64,000 bases of DNA from Pseudomonas azotoformans (GTDB lineage Bacteria; Pseudomonadota; Gammaproteobacteria; Pseudomonadales; Pseudomonadaceae), in the NCBI RefSeq assembly GCF_900103345.1, contig NZ_LT629702.1, positions 5,991,501 to 6,055,500 on the forward strand, read 5' to 3'. Below, in pieces: positions 53,313 to 62,487 of the stretch. The translations under genes were made by a program, and so were the position numbers. The stretch's first letter is position 1. Every line of letters starts with the position of its first letter. Below the pieces are notes generated by a model. That model was not told the origin of the DNA. It saw only the letters and a list, made by a program, of their open reading frames with translations, and searched no databases.

Positions 53313-53651
53313 TCAGGTGTGGACGCGTACCCAGATGCTCACCAATACCGTTGCCGCCATCAACCACGCCACCGCCGCCACGGCCAGTGACGCCTCCAAC
53401 CGCATCCGATCCACCATCACATACAAGGTCGCCAGGTACACGAAGTACGGAATGATCGACCACATCCCGAACAGGATCGTGGTCTTCAAATCGTCTACCG
53501 AGCGCCCCTTGCCGACGATGTAGTGGGCGATCAACGCAAAGGTCGGAAACAGCGGCACCAGGCCTGCGATGTAATAGTTCTTGGTCTTGGCCAGCGCCGC
53601 CAGGATCAGCACCACTGCCGCGCCGAGGGCTGCCTTCAAGAGTAAGTCCAT
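53313..53651 (-). CDS. glpM: GlpM-family membrane protein
   Basis: 112 aa with about four membrane helices. The sequence AKTKNYYIAGLVPLFPTFAL, IAHYIVGKGRSVDDL and TTILFGMWSIIPYFVYL is characteristic of GlpM, which in P. aeruginosa affects alginate production. Its molecular function is unknown. The start overlaps the aauR stop (TGATG), so it is the last gene of the aau unit. It is not next to the glp genes here. Confidence 0.85.
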   Translation of the reverse strand: MDLLLKAALGAAVVLILAALAKTKNYYIAGLVPLFPTFALIAHYIVGKGRSVDDLKTTILFGMWSIIPYFVYLATLYVMVDRMRLEASLAVAAVAWLMAATVLVSIWVRVHT

Positions 53652-55000
53652 CAGTGGCTCAACCCGTATTTCTTGACCTTGTCGAACAGCGTGGTCTTGG
53701 CCATTCCCAGTTCCTGGCTGGCCTGGGTCAGGTTGCCGCCGCTGCGTTGCAGTGCATCGTTGAGCAGGTTGCGTTCGAAGGCTTCTACCGCTTCGGTGAA
53801 GGCCAGGCCCTGGCCGCCGCTGCTGGCGCCGCTTTTCTTGAAGGCGGGCAGGCCGAGGGCGAAGCGTTCGGCGACGTTGCGCAGTTCACGCACGTTGCCC
53901 GGCCAGTCGTGGCTCATCAGGCTGGACAGGGTCTGGTTGTCCAGCTCCGGCGCGGTGCGGTCGAAGCGCAGGGATGACTGCTGCAGGAAGTGTTCGAACA
54001 GTTGCAGGATGTCTTCGCGTCGCTCGCGCAGGGGCGGCAGTTCCAGGGTGACCACGTTGAGGCGGTAATACAGGTCGCTGCGGAACTGGTTGGCGCGGCT
54101 CAGTTCGTCGAGGTCGGACTTGGTGGCGGCGATCACCCGGCAGTCCACCGCCACGCTCTGGTTCGACCCCAGGCGTTCCAGGGTGCGTTCCTGCAATACC
54201 CGCAACAGCTTGATCTGCAGGTTGATCGGCATGCTTTCCACTTCATCGAGGAACAGCGTGCCTTCGTGGGCGTGTTCGATCTTGCCGATGCGGCGCTTGC
54301 CGGCACCGGTGAAGGCGTTGGCTTCGTGGCCGAAAATCTCGCTTTCGAAGAGGTTCTCCGGCAGGCCGCCGCAGTTCAGGGCGACGAACTGGTGGGCGTG
54401 ACGCCGGCTGAAATCATGCAGGCAGCGCGCGACCAGTTCCTTGCCGGTGCCGGTCTCGCCTTCGATCAGCACGTTGGCCGAGGTGTCGGCGACGTTGGCG
54501 ATCAGCTCGCGCAGGTTCTGCATGGCCGGCGAACGGCCGATGATGCGACCTTCCAACGAATCGCGCTCGGCCAATTGCCGACGCAGCGACCAGACTTCCC
54601 GCGCCAGCCCGCGCTGCTCCAGGGCGCGGCGCGCCACGTCGACCAGGCGTTCGGGGGAGAAGGGTTTCTCCATGAAGTCATAGGCGCCGTTGCGCATCGC
54701 GCCGACCGCCATGGAAATATCGCCATGCCCGGTGATCAGCACCACCGGCAGGCTTTTATCCAGGGCCTTGAGGCGGGTGAGCAGCTCCAGGCCGTCGATG
54801 CCCGGCAGGCGGATATCGCTGATCACAATACCGGCGAAGTTTTCGCCGATGCGCTTCAAGGCTTCTTCGGCACTGCCCACGCCGACGCTGGGAATATCTT
54901 CCAGGGCCAGGGCTTGCTGGCAGCCGAGCAGCACGTGAGGGTCGTCTTCGACGATCAGCACGGTGAGGTCTTCTTTAAGGGCTGTAGCGTCTGTATTCAT
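53651..55000 (-). CDS. aauR: Sigma-54-dependent response regulator AauR
   Basis: 449 aa, DctD/AauR-type. Receiver (VISDIRLPGIDGLELL), AAA+ domain with GETGTGKE and LFLDEVESMP, Fis-type HTH (NLTQASQELGMAKTTLFDKVKK). The sigma-54 loop reads NAFTGA instead of GAFTGA. With AauS it controls acidic amino-acid uptake and use. Two TTCGG-N4-CCGAA-type sites upstream of aatJ are likely its targets. The gene overlaps the aauS stop by four bases. Confidence 0.88.
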   Translation of the reverse strand: MNTDATALKEDLTVLIVEDDPHVLLGCQQALALEDIPSVGVGSAEEALKRIGENFAGIVISDIRLPGIDGLELLTRLKALDKSLPVVLITGHGDISMAVGAMRNGAYDFMEKPFSPERLVDVARRALEQRGLAREVWSLRRQLAERDSLEGRIIGRSPAMQNLRELIANVADTSANVLIEGETGTGKELVARCLHDFSRRHAHQFVALNCGGLPENLFESEIFGHEANAFTGAGKRRIGKIEHAHEGTLFLDEVESMPINLQIKLLRVLQERTLERLGSNQSVAVDCRVIAATKSDLDELSRANQFRSDLYYRLNVVTLELPPLRERREDILQLFEHFLQQSSLRFDRTAPELDNQTLSSLMSHDWPGNVRELRNVAERFALGLPAFKKSGASSGGQGLAFTEAVEAFERNLLNDALQRSGGNLTQASQELGMAKTTLFDKVKKYGLSH

Positions 55001-56901
55001 GTCGACTCAGCTTGTTGAGTGCCCGCCAGCGGCAGGCACAAGACAAAGGCCGTTCCACCACTGGCCGGGTGTTCCACGGCGAGGTTGCCGCCGGTGGCCG
55101 CCGCGAGGCTGGCAGACAGCGTCAGGCCCAGGCCCAGGCCTTGCTCGCCGGGCTTGGTGGTGAAGAACGGTTCGAACAAATGCTTGCGCGCCTCGGGGTC
55201 GATGCCGTGGCCATTGTCGCGCACTAGCAGGCGGTATTTGCCGTCGTTGCTGCTGCCTTCCAGCCACAATTGCGGGGCCGGTTGGGCTTGCATAGCGTCG
55301 AGGGCATTGCCGATCAGGTTGACCAGGATCTGTTCCAGGCGTGTCTGGTCGATTTGCAGTTGGGCGTGGGAAAAGTCGCGGTGCAGCGTCAGCGGCAGGC
55401 TGTCCAGGCGTGCGCCGAGCACTTGGAACGCGGCGTCTACCGCTTTGGCCAGGCTGGCTTCGCCCTGATCGTCTCCGCGCCGGGCGAAGGAGCGCAGGCT
55501 GGCGGTGATACGGCCCATGCGATCGATCAGTTCATTGATGGTCTTGAGATTGGCGCTGGCGGTGTCCAGCGCACCGCGCTCCAGGAAGCGCACGGTATTG
55601 CCGGACAAGGTGCGCAGCGCGGCCAGTGGCTGGTTCAATTCGTGGGCGATGCTGGTGGACATCTGGCCGATGGCCGCCAGTTTGCCGGCCTGCACCAGTT
55701 CATCCTGGGCACGGCGCAGGGTTTCTTCGGCCTGGCGCCGCTCGCGGATCTGGCCCTTGAGGCGTTCGTTGCTGGCGCGCAGGTCGGCGGTGCGTTCGGC
55801 AATCCGTCGTTCCAGTTGGCTGTTGGCTTCCTGCAGGGCTTCCCGTGCCGCGAGGCGAGTGGCGATGACTTTGCGCCGTTCGTTCCAGGCAATCAGCAAA
55901 AATGCCACCAGGCCAAACGCAACGGCCACCAGGATGCCCTGGTTGATCGCGGCGCGGCGCAGGTCGTTGAGCGGGGTGAGCAGGGTGAAATTCCACGGCG
56001 TGTCATTGAGCGGGCGGGTTTGCGCCAGGTAGCTGACTTCGTGCTCGTCGTTGACCACTTCGCTGTTGGCCGGGAAGGTCAGTTTTTCGGTGCCTTCGTT
56101 GAGGCGCTCGCGGGCCAGGGGTTCCAACTCGTTCAGCGTCGCCCAGTAATATTGCAGGCTGTGGGCCAGGCGGTCCTTGGTGTCATCGCTCAGTGGGCGC
56201 ACGGCCTTGAGGCGGCGGGCCGGGTCGCTGGAGAGGATGATGATGCCGTTCTCATCGCTCACGAACGCTTCGAGGCGTGCGCGTTGCCAGCGTTCTTCCA
56301 GGGCTTCAAGGCGTACCTTGACCACGGCGACGCCGATGATCTTGCCATGCTCTTCCAGGCCGTGGGCCAGGTAGTAGCCGGGTTCGCCGTTGGTGCTGCC
56401 GATGCCGTAGAAACGGCCAGGCTGTCCCCGCACGGCGTTCTGGAAATAGGCGCGGAAGGACAGGTCTTCCCCCTGGTAACTGTCGGCATCGCGCCAGTTA
56501 CTGGTGGCCAGCACGCGGCCGGTGGTGTCCATCACGTAGATGGCCCGGCTGCGACTGCGTCGGTTCAGACCTTCGAGGTAATCGTTGACGGTCTTGCGGG
56601 TTCCCTGGTTCGGGTCGGCCAGCAGCGTGGAGACGCTGGACTCCAGCTCCAACAGGCTGGGCAGGTAGGTGTATTTGCTCAGTTCGCTTTCGACGGTGCG
56701 TGCATGCAGCTCCAACTGGCGTTCGCCGGTGTCGCTGAGGGTGCGGATGCCATAGTACTCACTGACCCAGAAGCCGATGAAACCCAGGCCGATCATCAGG
56801 GCGATGATCAGGGGCGGCAGGAACAGTTGGCGGATCAGACGTGGTTTCACGGCAAGTGATGGCGGTGCGGCGCGAAATTGGTTGGGGTCGCATTTCATCA
56901 C
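54997..56901 (-). CDS. aauS: Sensor histidine kinase AauS (DctB-like)
   Basis: 634 aa. Two membrane helices flank a large periplasmic PAS/Cache-like sensor (YYGIRTLSDTGERQLELHAR ... YYLAHGLEEHGKIIGVAV). A coiled-coil linker precedes HisKA (STSIAHELNQPLAALRTL) and HATPase (NLIGNALDAM, DNGHGIDP, GLGLGLTLS). This DctB-like layout with a periplasmic sensor for acidic amino acids fits AauS. It lies immediately downstream of aatP, separated by a REP doublet, and overlaps aauR. Confidence 0.86.
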   Translation of the reverse strand: MMKCDPNQFRAAPPSLAVKPRLIRQLFLPPLIIALMIGLGFIGFWVSEYYGIRTLSDTGERQLELHARTVESELSKYTYLPSLLELESSVSTLLADPNQGTRKTVNDYLEGLNRRSRSRAIYVMDTTGRVLATSNWRDADSYQGEDLSFRAYFQNAVRGQPGRFYGIGSTNGEPGYYLAHGLEEHGKIIGVAVVKVRLEALEERWQRARLEAFVSDENGIIILSSDPARRLKAVRPLSDDTKDRLAHSLQYYWATLNELEPLARERLNEGTEKLTFPANSEVVNDEHEVSYLAQTRPLNDTPWNFTLLTPLNDLRRAAINQGILVAVAFGLVAFLLIAWNERRKVIATRLAAREALQEANSQLERRIAERTADLRASNERLKGQIRERRQAEETLRRAQDELVQAGKLAAIGQMSTSIAHELNQPLAALRTLSGNTVRFLERGALDTASANLKTINELIDRMGRITASLRSFARRGDDQGEASLAKAVDAAFQVLGARLDSLPLTLHRDFSHAQLQIDQTRLEQILVNLIGNALDAMQAQPAPQLWLEGSSNDGKYRLLVRDNGHGIDPEARKHLFEPFFTTKPGEQGLGLGLTLSASLAAATGGNLAVEHPASGGTAFVLCLPLAGTQQAEST

Positions 56902-56944
56902 AGATGCCTTGGGTCAACCAGAGCTTACCGGCCTGCGCGGACCA

Positions 56945-57034
56945 ATGTGGGAGCGGCCTTGCTCGCGAAGGCGGTGGGTCAATGAAGAATCTATCGACTG
57001 ACACTACGCCTTCGCGAGCAAGCCCGCTCCCACA
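56945..57034. repeat. REP doublet, GAGCGGCCTTGCTCGCGAAGGC type
   Basis: TGTGGGAGCGGCCTTGCTCG pairs with the inverted CGAGCAAGCCCGCTCCCACA, spacer ~45 bases. It lies between aatP and aauS and belongs to a REP subtype distinct from GGGGGCTTG. Confidence 0.85.
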
Positions 57035-57085
57035 CAAGCCCACTGTCACATGGGCCCGGTTTCTACAGTGGAAGCTATGTAGTGC

Positions 57086-57820
57086 TTAGTGCTGCAGGAT
57101 TTTCTCAAGGAAGTGCTGCGCGCGTTCGGAGCGGGCGCTGATGTCGCCGAAGAACTCTTCTTTCGGGCAGTCTTCGATGATCTTGCCGGCGTCCATGAAG
57201 ATCACGCGGTCAGCCACTTTGCGGGCGAAGCCCATTTCGTGGGTCACGCACATCATGGTCATGCCTTCGTGGGCCAGTTGCACCATCACGTCGAGCACTT
57301 CGTTGACCATTTCCGGGTCGAGCGCCGAGGTCGGTTCGTCGAACAGCATGACGATCGGGTCCATGGCCAGGGCGCGGGCAATCGCCACACGTTGTTGCTG
57401 GCCGCCGGAGAGCTGGCCAGGGTGCTTGTGCGCATGCGCCGACAGGCCGACGCGCTCGAGCAGTTGCAGGCCTTTCTTGGTGGCCTCTTCCTTGCTGCGG
57501 CCGAGTACCTTGATCTGCGCGATGGTCAGGTTTTCGGTGATGGTCAGGTGCGGGAACAGCTCGAAGTGCTGGAACACCATGCCGACGCGCGAGCGCAGTT
57601 GCGGCAGGTTGGTCTTCGGGTCGGCAATGGAAGTGCCGTCGACCACGATGTCGCCCTTCTGGAACGGTTCCAGCGCGTTGACGCACTTGATCAGGGTGGA
57701 CTTACCCGAGCCGGACGGCCCGCACACCACGATCACTTCGCCTTTTTTAACCTCGGTGCTGCAATCGGTCAGCACCTGGAAGTCGCCATACCACTTGTTG
57801 ATGTTCTTGATAGAGATCAT
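57086..57820 (-). CDS. aatP: Glutamate/aspartate ABC transporter ATP-binding protein AatP
   Basis: 244 aa. Walker [10 protein letters not shown], signature [15 protein letters not shown], Walker [16 protein letters not shown], switch H in CVTHEMGFA. It is the GltL/AatP-type ATPase for polar amino-acid import. ATG overlaps the aatM stop by four bases. Confidence 0.92.
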   Translation of the reverse strand: MISIKNINKWYGDFQVLTDCSTEVKKGEVIVVCGPSGSGKSTLIKCVNALEPFQKGDIVVDGTSIADPKTNLPQLRSRVGMVFQHFELFPHLTITENLTIAQIKVLGRSKEEATKKGLQLLERVGLSAHAHKHPGQLSGGQQQRVAIARALAMDPIVMLFDEPTSALDPEMVNEVLDVMVQLAHEGMTMMCVTHEMGFARKVADRVIFMDAGKIIEDCPKEEFFGDISARSERAQHFLEKILQH

Positions 57821-58488
57821 ACGGCAAACCTTTTTTGCAGACGCTTGACCAGCAGCGAGGCGGAAAAGCTGATGATGAAGTAGACGACACCGGCGAAGAT
57901 CAGGAACTCATTGGAGCGGCCGATGATGTCGCCGTTGGAGCGGGCGGAGTTGAGGAAGTCCACCAGGCCCACGGTGTAGACCAGCGAGGTGTCCTGGAAC
58001 AGGATGATCGACTGTTGCAGCAGCAACGGGGTCATCTTACGGAACGCCTGGGGCAGGATGATCAGGCGCATGGTCTGGCCGTAGGTCATGCCCATGGCCT
58101 GTGCCGCCGCCATCTGGCCCTTGGGGATCGACTGCACGCCGGCCCGCACGATTTCACAGAAGTACGCGGCTTCGAACATCATGAAGGCCACGACACAGGA
58201 GGTGAACGCACCGATCGGGGTGTCTTCGCCGGTGATCCAGCGCAATACGAACGGCACCGCCAGGTAGAACCAGGTGATCACCAGCAGCAGCGGGATCGAG
58301 CGGAAGTAGTTCACATAAGCGCCGGCGACACGCGACAGCAGTTTGCTGGACGACAGGCGCATCAGCGCCAGAACCGTACCCAGCGCGATACCGCCGACCA
58401 CACCCATGACCATCAGCTGCAGGGTCATGACCATGCCGTTCCACAGGCCCGGGATGGCGGGGATGATGCCGCTGAAATCGAAGTCCAT
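57817..58488 (-). CDS. aatM: Glutamate/aspartate ABC transporter permease AatM
   Basis: 223 aa with about five membrane helices. The EAA-type loop reads [20 protein letters not shown], contacting the ATPase. GltK-like. It overlaps aatQ at the stop/start (TAATG) and aatP downstream. Confidence 0.9.
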   Translation of the reverse strand: MDFDFSGIIPAIPGLWNGMVMTLQLMVMGVVGGIALGTVLALMRLSSSKLLSRVAGAYVNYFRSIPLLLVITWFYLAVPFVLRWITGEDTPIGAFTSCVVAFMMFEAAYFCEIVRAGVQSIPKGQMAAAQAMGMTYGQTMRLIILPQAFRKMTPLLLQQSIILFQDTSLVYTVGLVDFLNSARSNGDIIGRSNEFLIFAGVVYFIISFSASLLVKRLQKRFAV

Positions 58489-59234
58489 TATTTACCCCCC
58501 ACGGAGATCAGGCCGGGCACTGCGACTTTCTTCTCGACCACGCGCATCAGCAACATCAGGCTCATGTTCAGGGTGAAGTAGATCAGCGTGGCCAGGGTGA
58601 AGGCTTCAAACAGGTTGGCCGAGAACTCGGCGGTCTGCTTGGTTTGCGCCAGCAGTTCCATCAGGCCGATCAAGGACGCCACGGAGGAGTTCTTGAAGAC
58701 GTTGAGGAATTCCGAGGTAAGCGGCGGAATGATGATCCGGTAGGCCTGGGGCAGCAGCACGTTCCAGTAGATCTGCGGCAGCTTGAAGCCCATGGCGCGT
58801 GCAGCGGATTCCTGGCCACGTGGCAGCGCCTGGATGCCGGTACGCACTTGTTCGCACACACGGGCAGCGGTGAACAGGCCCAGGCACACGACAACGCTCA
58901 GGTAGGCCGAGGTGGTCGGGTTGAGGTCCTGTTTGTACCAGTCCTGCAGGTTCTGCGGCAGCATGTCGGGTACCAGGAAGTACCAGATGAACAGCTGAAC
59001 CAGCAGCGGCACGTTACGAAACAGTTCCACGTAGCAGGTCGCGATGCCCGATACGATGCGGTTTGGCACGGTGCGCATGACGCCCAGAATGGACCCCAGC
59101 AGCAAGGCGATAATCCATGCCACGACAGCGATGGCGATGGTCCAGCCCAAGCCGGCGATGTACCAGTCGAGATAAGTCTCGCTGCCCACGCCAGTGGACT
59201 TGAAGAACACGCCCCAGTCCCAGTTGTAATTCAT
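58488..59234 (-). CDS. aatQ: Glutamate/aspartate ABC transporter permease AatQ
   Basis: 248 aa from the ATG at 59234 (MNYNWDWGVFFKSTGVGSET), preceded by GGGGAGA. GltJ-like; EAA loop CEQVRTGIQALPRGQESAAR. Five membrane helices. It is first after the aatJ-aatQ hairpin and overlaps aatM by one base. Confidence 0.9.
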   Translation of the reverse strand: MNYNWDWGVFFKSTGVGSETYLDWYIAGLGWTIAIAVVAWIIALLLGSILGVMRTVPNRIVSGIATCYVELFRNVPLLVQLFIWYFLVPDMLPQNLQDWYKQDLNPTTSAYLSVVVCLGLFTAARVCEQVRTGIQALPRGQESAARAMGFKLPQIYWNVLLPQAYRIIIPPLTSEFLNVFKNSSVASLIGLMELLAQTKQTAEFSANLFEAFTLATLIYFTLNMSLMLLMRVVEKKVAVPGLISVGGK

Positions 59235-59383
59235 TAGGGTCTCCCCTCGAAATCGATCGATGTACAAGCACCCGCTTGGGGAAGATCCTTTCCCGCCCGG
59301 CAGTGAACGCCAGGCACACGCGATCGGCTCGAAAACCGCCAGGTCGAGTGTTCCACAATAAAGCCAGCAGGTAGTAACAGACG

Positions 59384-59408
59384 CCTGAGGGAGGTTGGCT
59401 CCCTCAGG
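59384..59408 (-). promoter_or_regulatory. Intercistronic hairpin between aatJ and aatQ
   Basis: CCTGAGGGAG and CTCCCTCAGG form a 10-bp perfect stem with a five-base loop, 20 bases after the aatJ stop. There is no U-run. It probably stabilises the aatJ message or attenuates readthrough so that the binding protein is made in excess over the permeases. Confidence 0.75.
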
Positions 59409-59427
59409 AGATAAGCTTAGTCAGGTA

Positions 59428-60354
59428 TCAGATTTTTACGTCAGGGGCTGGTTTGTCGCTTGGGTTGGCGATCAGCTCCTTCACCTTGTCGCTCATCGGG
59501 AAGTTCAGGTTCAGGCCTTTTGGGGGGATCGGGCTCTCGAACCATTTGCTGTAGATCTTGTTGATTTCGCCGGATTTGTACAGGGCAACGATGGCGTCAT
59601 CGACAGCTTTCTTGAAGTCAGGATCGCCTTTGCGAACCATGCACGCGTAGGCTTCGAAGGACTGTGGAGTACCGGTGATGACCCAGTCGTCCGGCTTCTT
59701 GGCCTTGGCTTCTTCACCGGCCAGCAGGGCGTCGTCCATCATGAACGCAACGGCGCGGCCGCTTTCCAGCATTTGGAAGGATTCGCCGTGGTCTTTGGCG
59801 GAGATGACGTTCATGCCCATCTGCTTGTCGGCGTTCATCGCCTTGATGATGCGCTCGGACGTGGTGCCAGCGGTGGTCACGACGTTCTTGCCTTTCAGGT
59901 CGGCAAAGTCAGCGTAGGACGGCTTGCCGTCCTTGTCTTTCTTGACCAGCAGGCGGGTGCCGATTTCGAAGATGTTGACGGTGAAATCAACTTGCTGGGC
60001 GCGTTCGGCGTTGTTGGTGGTGGAACCGCACTCGAGGTCCGCGGTGCCGTTCTGGATCAGCGGAATACGGGTTTGCGAAGTCACCAGGTTGTACTTGGCC
60101 TTCAGGTCGGGCTTGTTCAGGTCTTTTTTCAGGGCTTCAACGATAGCCAGCTGAATGTCGTGGGAGTAGCCCACAGGTTTGCCCGAACCATCCGCGATGT
60201 AGGAAAACGGAATGGAGCTGTCGCGATGAGCGAGGGTGATGGTGCCGGAGTCGTTGATTTTCTTCAGTGTGCCGGTGAGTTCGGCGGCGAAAACTGGAGT
60301 GCTGATCAGAGCAGCAGCGATAGCTGCGCCCAGGATATGGGGAACGATGCGCAT
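59428..60354 (-). CDS. aatJ: Glutamate/aspartate ABC transporter periplasmic binding protein AatJ
   Basis: 308 aa from the ATG at 60354, giving signal peptide MRIVPHILGAAIAAALISTP; an upstream frame to 60450 overlaps the promoter and is rejected. Mature protein matches GltI/AatJ: GTLKKINDSGTITLAHRDSS, PFSYIADGSGKPVGYSHDIQ, LECGSTTNNAERA, KDHGESFQMLESGRAVAFMM. It binds glutamate and aspartate in the periplasm. A sigma-54 promoter lies 113 bases upstream. Confidence 0.92.
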   Translation of the reverse strand: MRIVPHILGAAIAAALISTPVFAAELTGTLKKINDSGTITLAHRDSSIPFSYIADGSGKPVGYSHDIQLAIVEALKKDLNKPDLKAKYNLVTSQTRIPLIQNGTADLECGSTTNNAERAQQVDFTVNIFEIGTRLLVKKDKDGKPSYADFADLKGKNVVTTAGTTSERIIKAMNADKQMGMNVISAKDHGESFQMLESGRAVAFMMDDALLAGEEAKAKKPDDWVITGTPQSFEAYACMVRKGDPDFKKAVDDAIVALYKSGEINKIYSKWFESPIPPKGLNLNFPMSDKVKELIANPSDKPAPDVKI

Positions 60355-60466
60355 CAATACTTCCTCGACATTTGTTTTTTTTATGAAGCCGGCTAAACGG
60401 CTCTCTTGTACAGCGAATGCCCGTGACGGCTCCTGAGGCGTCTCAGGCAATCGTCAGGGAGTGTAG

Positions 60467-60482
60467 AGCATGAGTCGTGCCA
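60467..60482 (-). promoter_or_regulatory. Sigma-54 (-24/-12) promoter of aatJ
   Basis: On the minus strand the sequence TGGCACGACTCATGCT has GG and GC elements separated by exactly ten bases, matching TGGCACG-N4-TTGCW. Transcription would begin near 60455, giving a ~100-base leader. Confidence 0.85.
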
Positions 60483-60558
60483 TACCTCGAATAAAAGGTT
60501 ATCTATTTGATTTATAAGGGTATTAAATTTTTGTTTCGAAGAATTTATCACGCCGTGA

Positions 60559-60603
60559 TCCGGCAATCCGAATAGGCTGTGGTGTGGCGTTCGGAAAACC
60601 GAA
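60559..60603. promoter_or_regulatory. Two AauR-type upstream activator sites
   Basis: TTCGGAAAACCGAA (60590-60603) is a perfect match to TTCGG-N4-CCGAA, the site I recall for AauR. TCCGGCAATCCGAA (60559-60572) matches with one change. Centres are 31 bp (about three turns) apart and lie ~80-130 bases upstream of the sigma-54 promoter. Confidence 0.75.
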
Positions 60604-60631
60604 TAGGGGGTGTGGGATTTTTCTTGCATAA

Positions 60632-60665
60632 AAAAGCCCCTGGACCTTTCGGTGCAGGGGCTTTT
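60632..60665 (-). terminator. Rho-independent terminator after glpD
   Basis: On the minus strand, AAAAGCCCCTG, a small loop and CAGGGGCTTTTTTAT form a hairpin with a T-run, 14 bases after the glpD stop. Read on the plus strand it also ends in T-run-like sequence. Confidence 0.88.
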
Positions 60666-60678
60666 CAAGGCGACCTGA

Positions 60679-62217
60679 TCAGGCCGCTTCAATCTTTGCA
60701 CGGGTTTGCTCGACCTTGGACAGGTAACGTTGCACGTTGTCCTGTTCTTCCTGGGTGGTGAACAAGCCGAGCTTGGTACGGCGCCACAGCACGTCGTGGG
60801 GCTGGGTCGCCCACTCTTCGGCGCACAGGTAATCGACTTCGCGGGTGTACAGGCCGCCACCCAGATGGTCGCCCAGGTCGGCCAGCGACTGCACACCTTC
60901 GAGCAGTCGCCAGGTGCGGCTGCCGTAAGTGGTGGACCAACGGCGGGCGATCTCGCTCGGTATCCAGTCGAACTTGCTGCGAATCGCTTCGGCCAGGGCT
61001 TCTGGCGTCGTCATGTTTTCACCGCCCGGCAGGCTGGCGGTGGCGGTCCAGCTTGGGCGCATCTGGGTAAAGTAGGGTGCCAGTTGCGCCATCGCCGACT
61101 CAGCGAGTTTGCGATACGTGGTCAGCTTGCCGCCGAACACCGACAGGATCGGCGCTTCGCCCGTGCCGCCGGACAGTGCCAGGGTGTAGTCGCGGGTGAT
61201 GGCCGACGGGTTGTCCGACTCGTCGTTGCACAGCGGGCGCACGCCGGAGTAGGTGTGCACGATGTCATCGCGGCTCAGTTGTTTCTTGAAGTGCGCGTTG
61301 ACCACTTTCAGCATGTAGTCGGTTTCACCTTCGGTGATCGCGACTTTTGCCGGGTCGCCGGTGTATTCGCGGTCGGTGGTGCCGATGATGGTCAGGTGGT
61401 TCAGGTACGGAATCGTGAAGACGATGCGCTGGTCTTCGTTCTGCAGGATGTGCGCGTGGGCGCCTTCGTACAGTTTCGGCACGATCAGGTGGCTGCCCTG
61501 GATCAGACGGATGCCGTAGGGTGAATCCAGCTTCAGGTCGTCCTTGATGAACTTGGCGACCCACGGGCCGGCAGCATTCACCAGGGCGCGGGCACGGATC
61601 GAGAACAGGCTGCCGTCGGCGCGTTCCATGTTCATTTCCCACATGCCGTTGCTGCGGTGTGCGCTGATGCAGCGGGTCTGGGTGTGAATGTGCGCGCCTT
61701 TTTCGCGGGCGGCCATGGCGTTGAGCACCACGAGGCGGGCGTCATCGACCCAGCAGTCGGAGTATTCGAAGCCTCTGGTGATTTCGCTTTTCAGTGGGCT
61801 GTCGGCGCCGAACTTGAGGCTTTTCGAACCGGCCAGTTTTTCGCGCTTGCCCAGGTGGTCGTACAGGAACAGGCCGGCACGGATCATCCACGCCGGACGC
61901 AGGTGCGGGCGGTGCGGCAGTACGAAGCGCATCTGCTTGACGATGTGGGGGGCCTTGGCCAGCAACACTTCACGTTCGGCCAGGGCTTCGCGCACCAGGC
62001 GGAATTCGTAATGTTCGAGGTAGCGCAGGCCGCCGTGGATCAGCTTGCTGCTGGCGGAGGAGGTGTGGCTGGCCAGGTCGTCCTTTTCGCAAAGGAATAC
62101 CGACAAACCGCGCCCGGCTGCGTCTGCTGCAATGCCGACGCCATTGATCCCGCCACCGATAACGGCAACGTCATAGACTTCGGCGAGCGGTGGGGCAGGC
62201 AAGGTAGAAGGGTTCAT
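60679..62217 (-). CDS. glpD: Aerobic glycerol-3-phosphate dehydrogenase
   Basis: 512 aa from the ATG at 62217 (MNPSTLPAPPLAEVYDVAVI); the longer frame to 62259 is rejected. FAD-binding VIGGGINGVGIAADAAGRGL is followed by SSASSKLIHGGLRYLEHYEF, TGDPAKVAITEGETDYML and FGGKLTTYRKLAE, all hallmarks of GlpD. It oxidises glycerol-3-phosphate to dihydroxyacetone phosphate at the inner membrane and feeds ubiquinone. It follows glpR on the same strand. Confidence 0.94.
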   Translation of the reverse strand: MNPSTLPAPPLAEVYDVAVIGGGINGVGIAADAAGRGLSVFLCEKDDLASHTSSASSKLIHGGLRYLEHYEFRLVREALAEREVLLAKAPHIVKQMRFVLPHRPHLRPAWMIRAGLFLYDHLGKREKLAGSKSLKFGADSPLKSEITRGFEYSDCWVDDARLVVLNAMAAREKGAHIHTQTRCISAHRSNGMWEMNMERADGSLFSIRARALVNAAGPWVAKFIKDDLKLDSPYGIRLIQGSHLIVPKLYEGAHAHILQNEDQRIVFTIPYLNHLTIIGTTDREYTGDPAKVAITEGETDYMLKVVNAHFKKQLSRDDIVHTYSGVRPLCNDESDNPSAITRDYTLALSGGTGEAPILSVFGGKLTTYRKLAESAMAQLAPYFTQMRPSWTATASLPGGENMTTPEALAEAIRSKFDWIPSEIARRWSTTYGSRTWRLLEGVQSLADLGDHLGGGLYTREVDYLCAEEWATQPHDVLWRRTKLGLFTTQEEQDNVQRYLSKVEQTRAKIEAA

Positions 62218-62253
62218 CGGCTGGCCTCGCGATCTTTTTTCGTATTGGAATTC

Positions 62254-62267
62254 GAACATAAATGTTC
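62254..62267. promoter_or_regulatory. Palindrome upstream of glpD (candidate GlpR operator)
   Basis: GAACATAAATGTTC is a 14-bp inverted repeat 37 bases upstream of the glpD start, within an AT-rich promoter-like stretch flanked by TTCG and GCGAA. GlpR control is inferred from position. Confidence 0.4.
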
Positions 62268-62403
62268 ATTTGCGAAAATGGTAGCGGATAAACGCGCGCG
62301 CAGCCACCTGACTTCGATTGAAAAAACTCATCGAAGGGCGGAGAAAGGAAAATTTTTGAACATGAGCCAGTGCTGGCTGGAGAAATGGGTGGTCAGGTAA
62401 ATA

Positions 62404-62476
62404 GCTATCGGGGGCGAGCCCCCTCCCACAGGTTGATGGCATTCCAATGTGGGAGGGGGCTTGCCCCCGATGGCGT
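62404..62476. repeat. Inverted-order REP pair between glpR and glpD
   Basis: Here the halves occur as ATCGGGGGCGAGCCCCCTCC first and GGAGGGGGCTTGCCCCCGAT second, the reverse of the usual order, with a 25-base spacer. Confidence 0.85.
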
Positions 62477-62487
62477 CAGTGCAGGCG

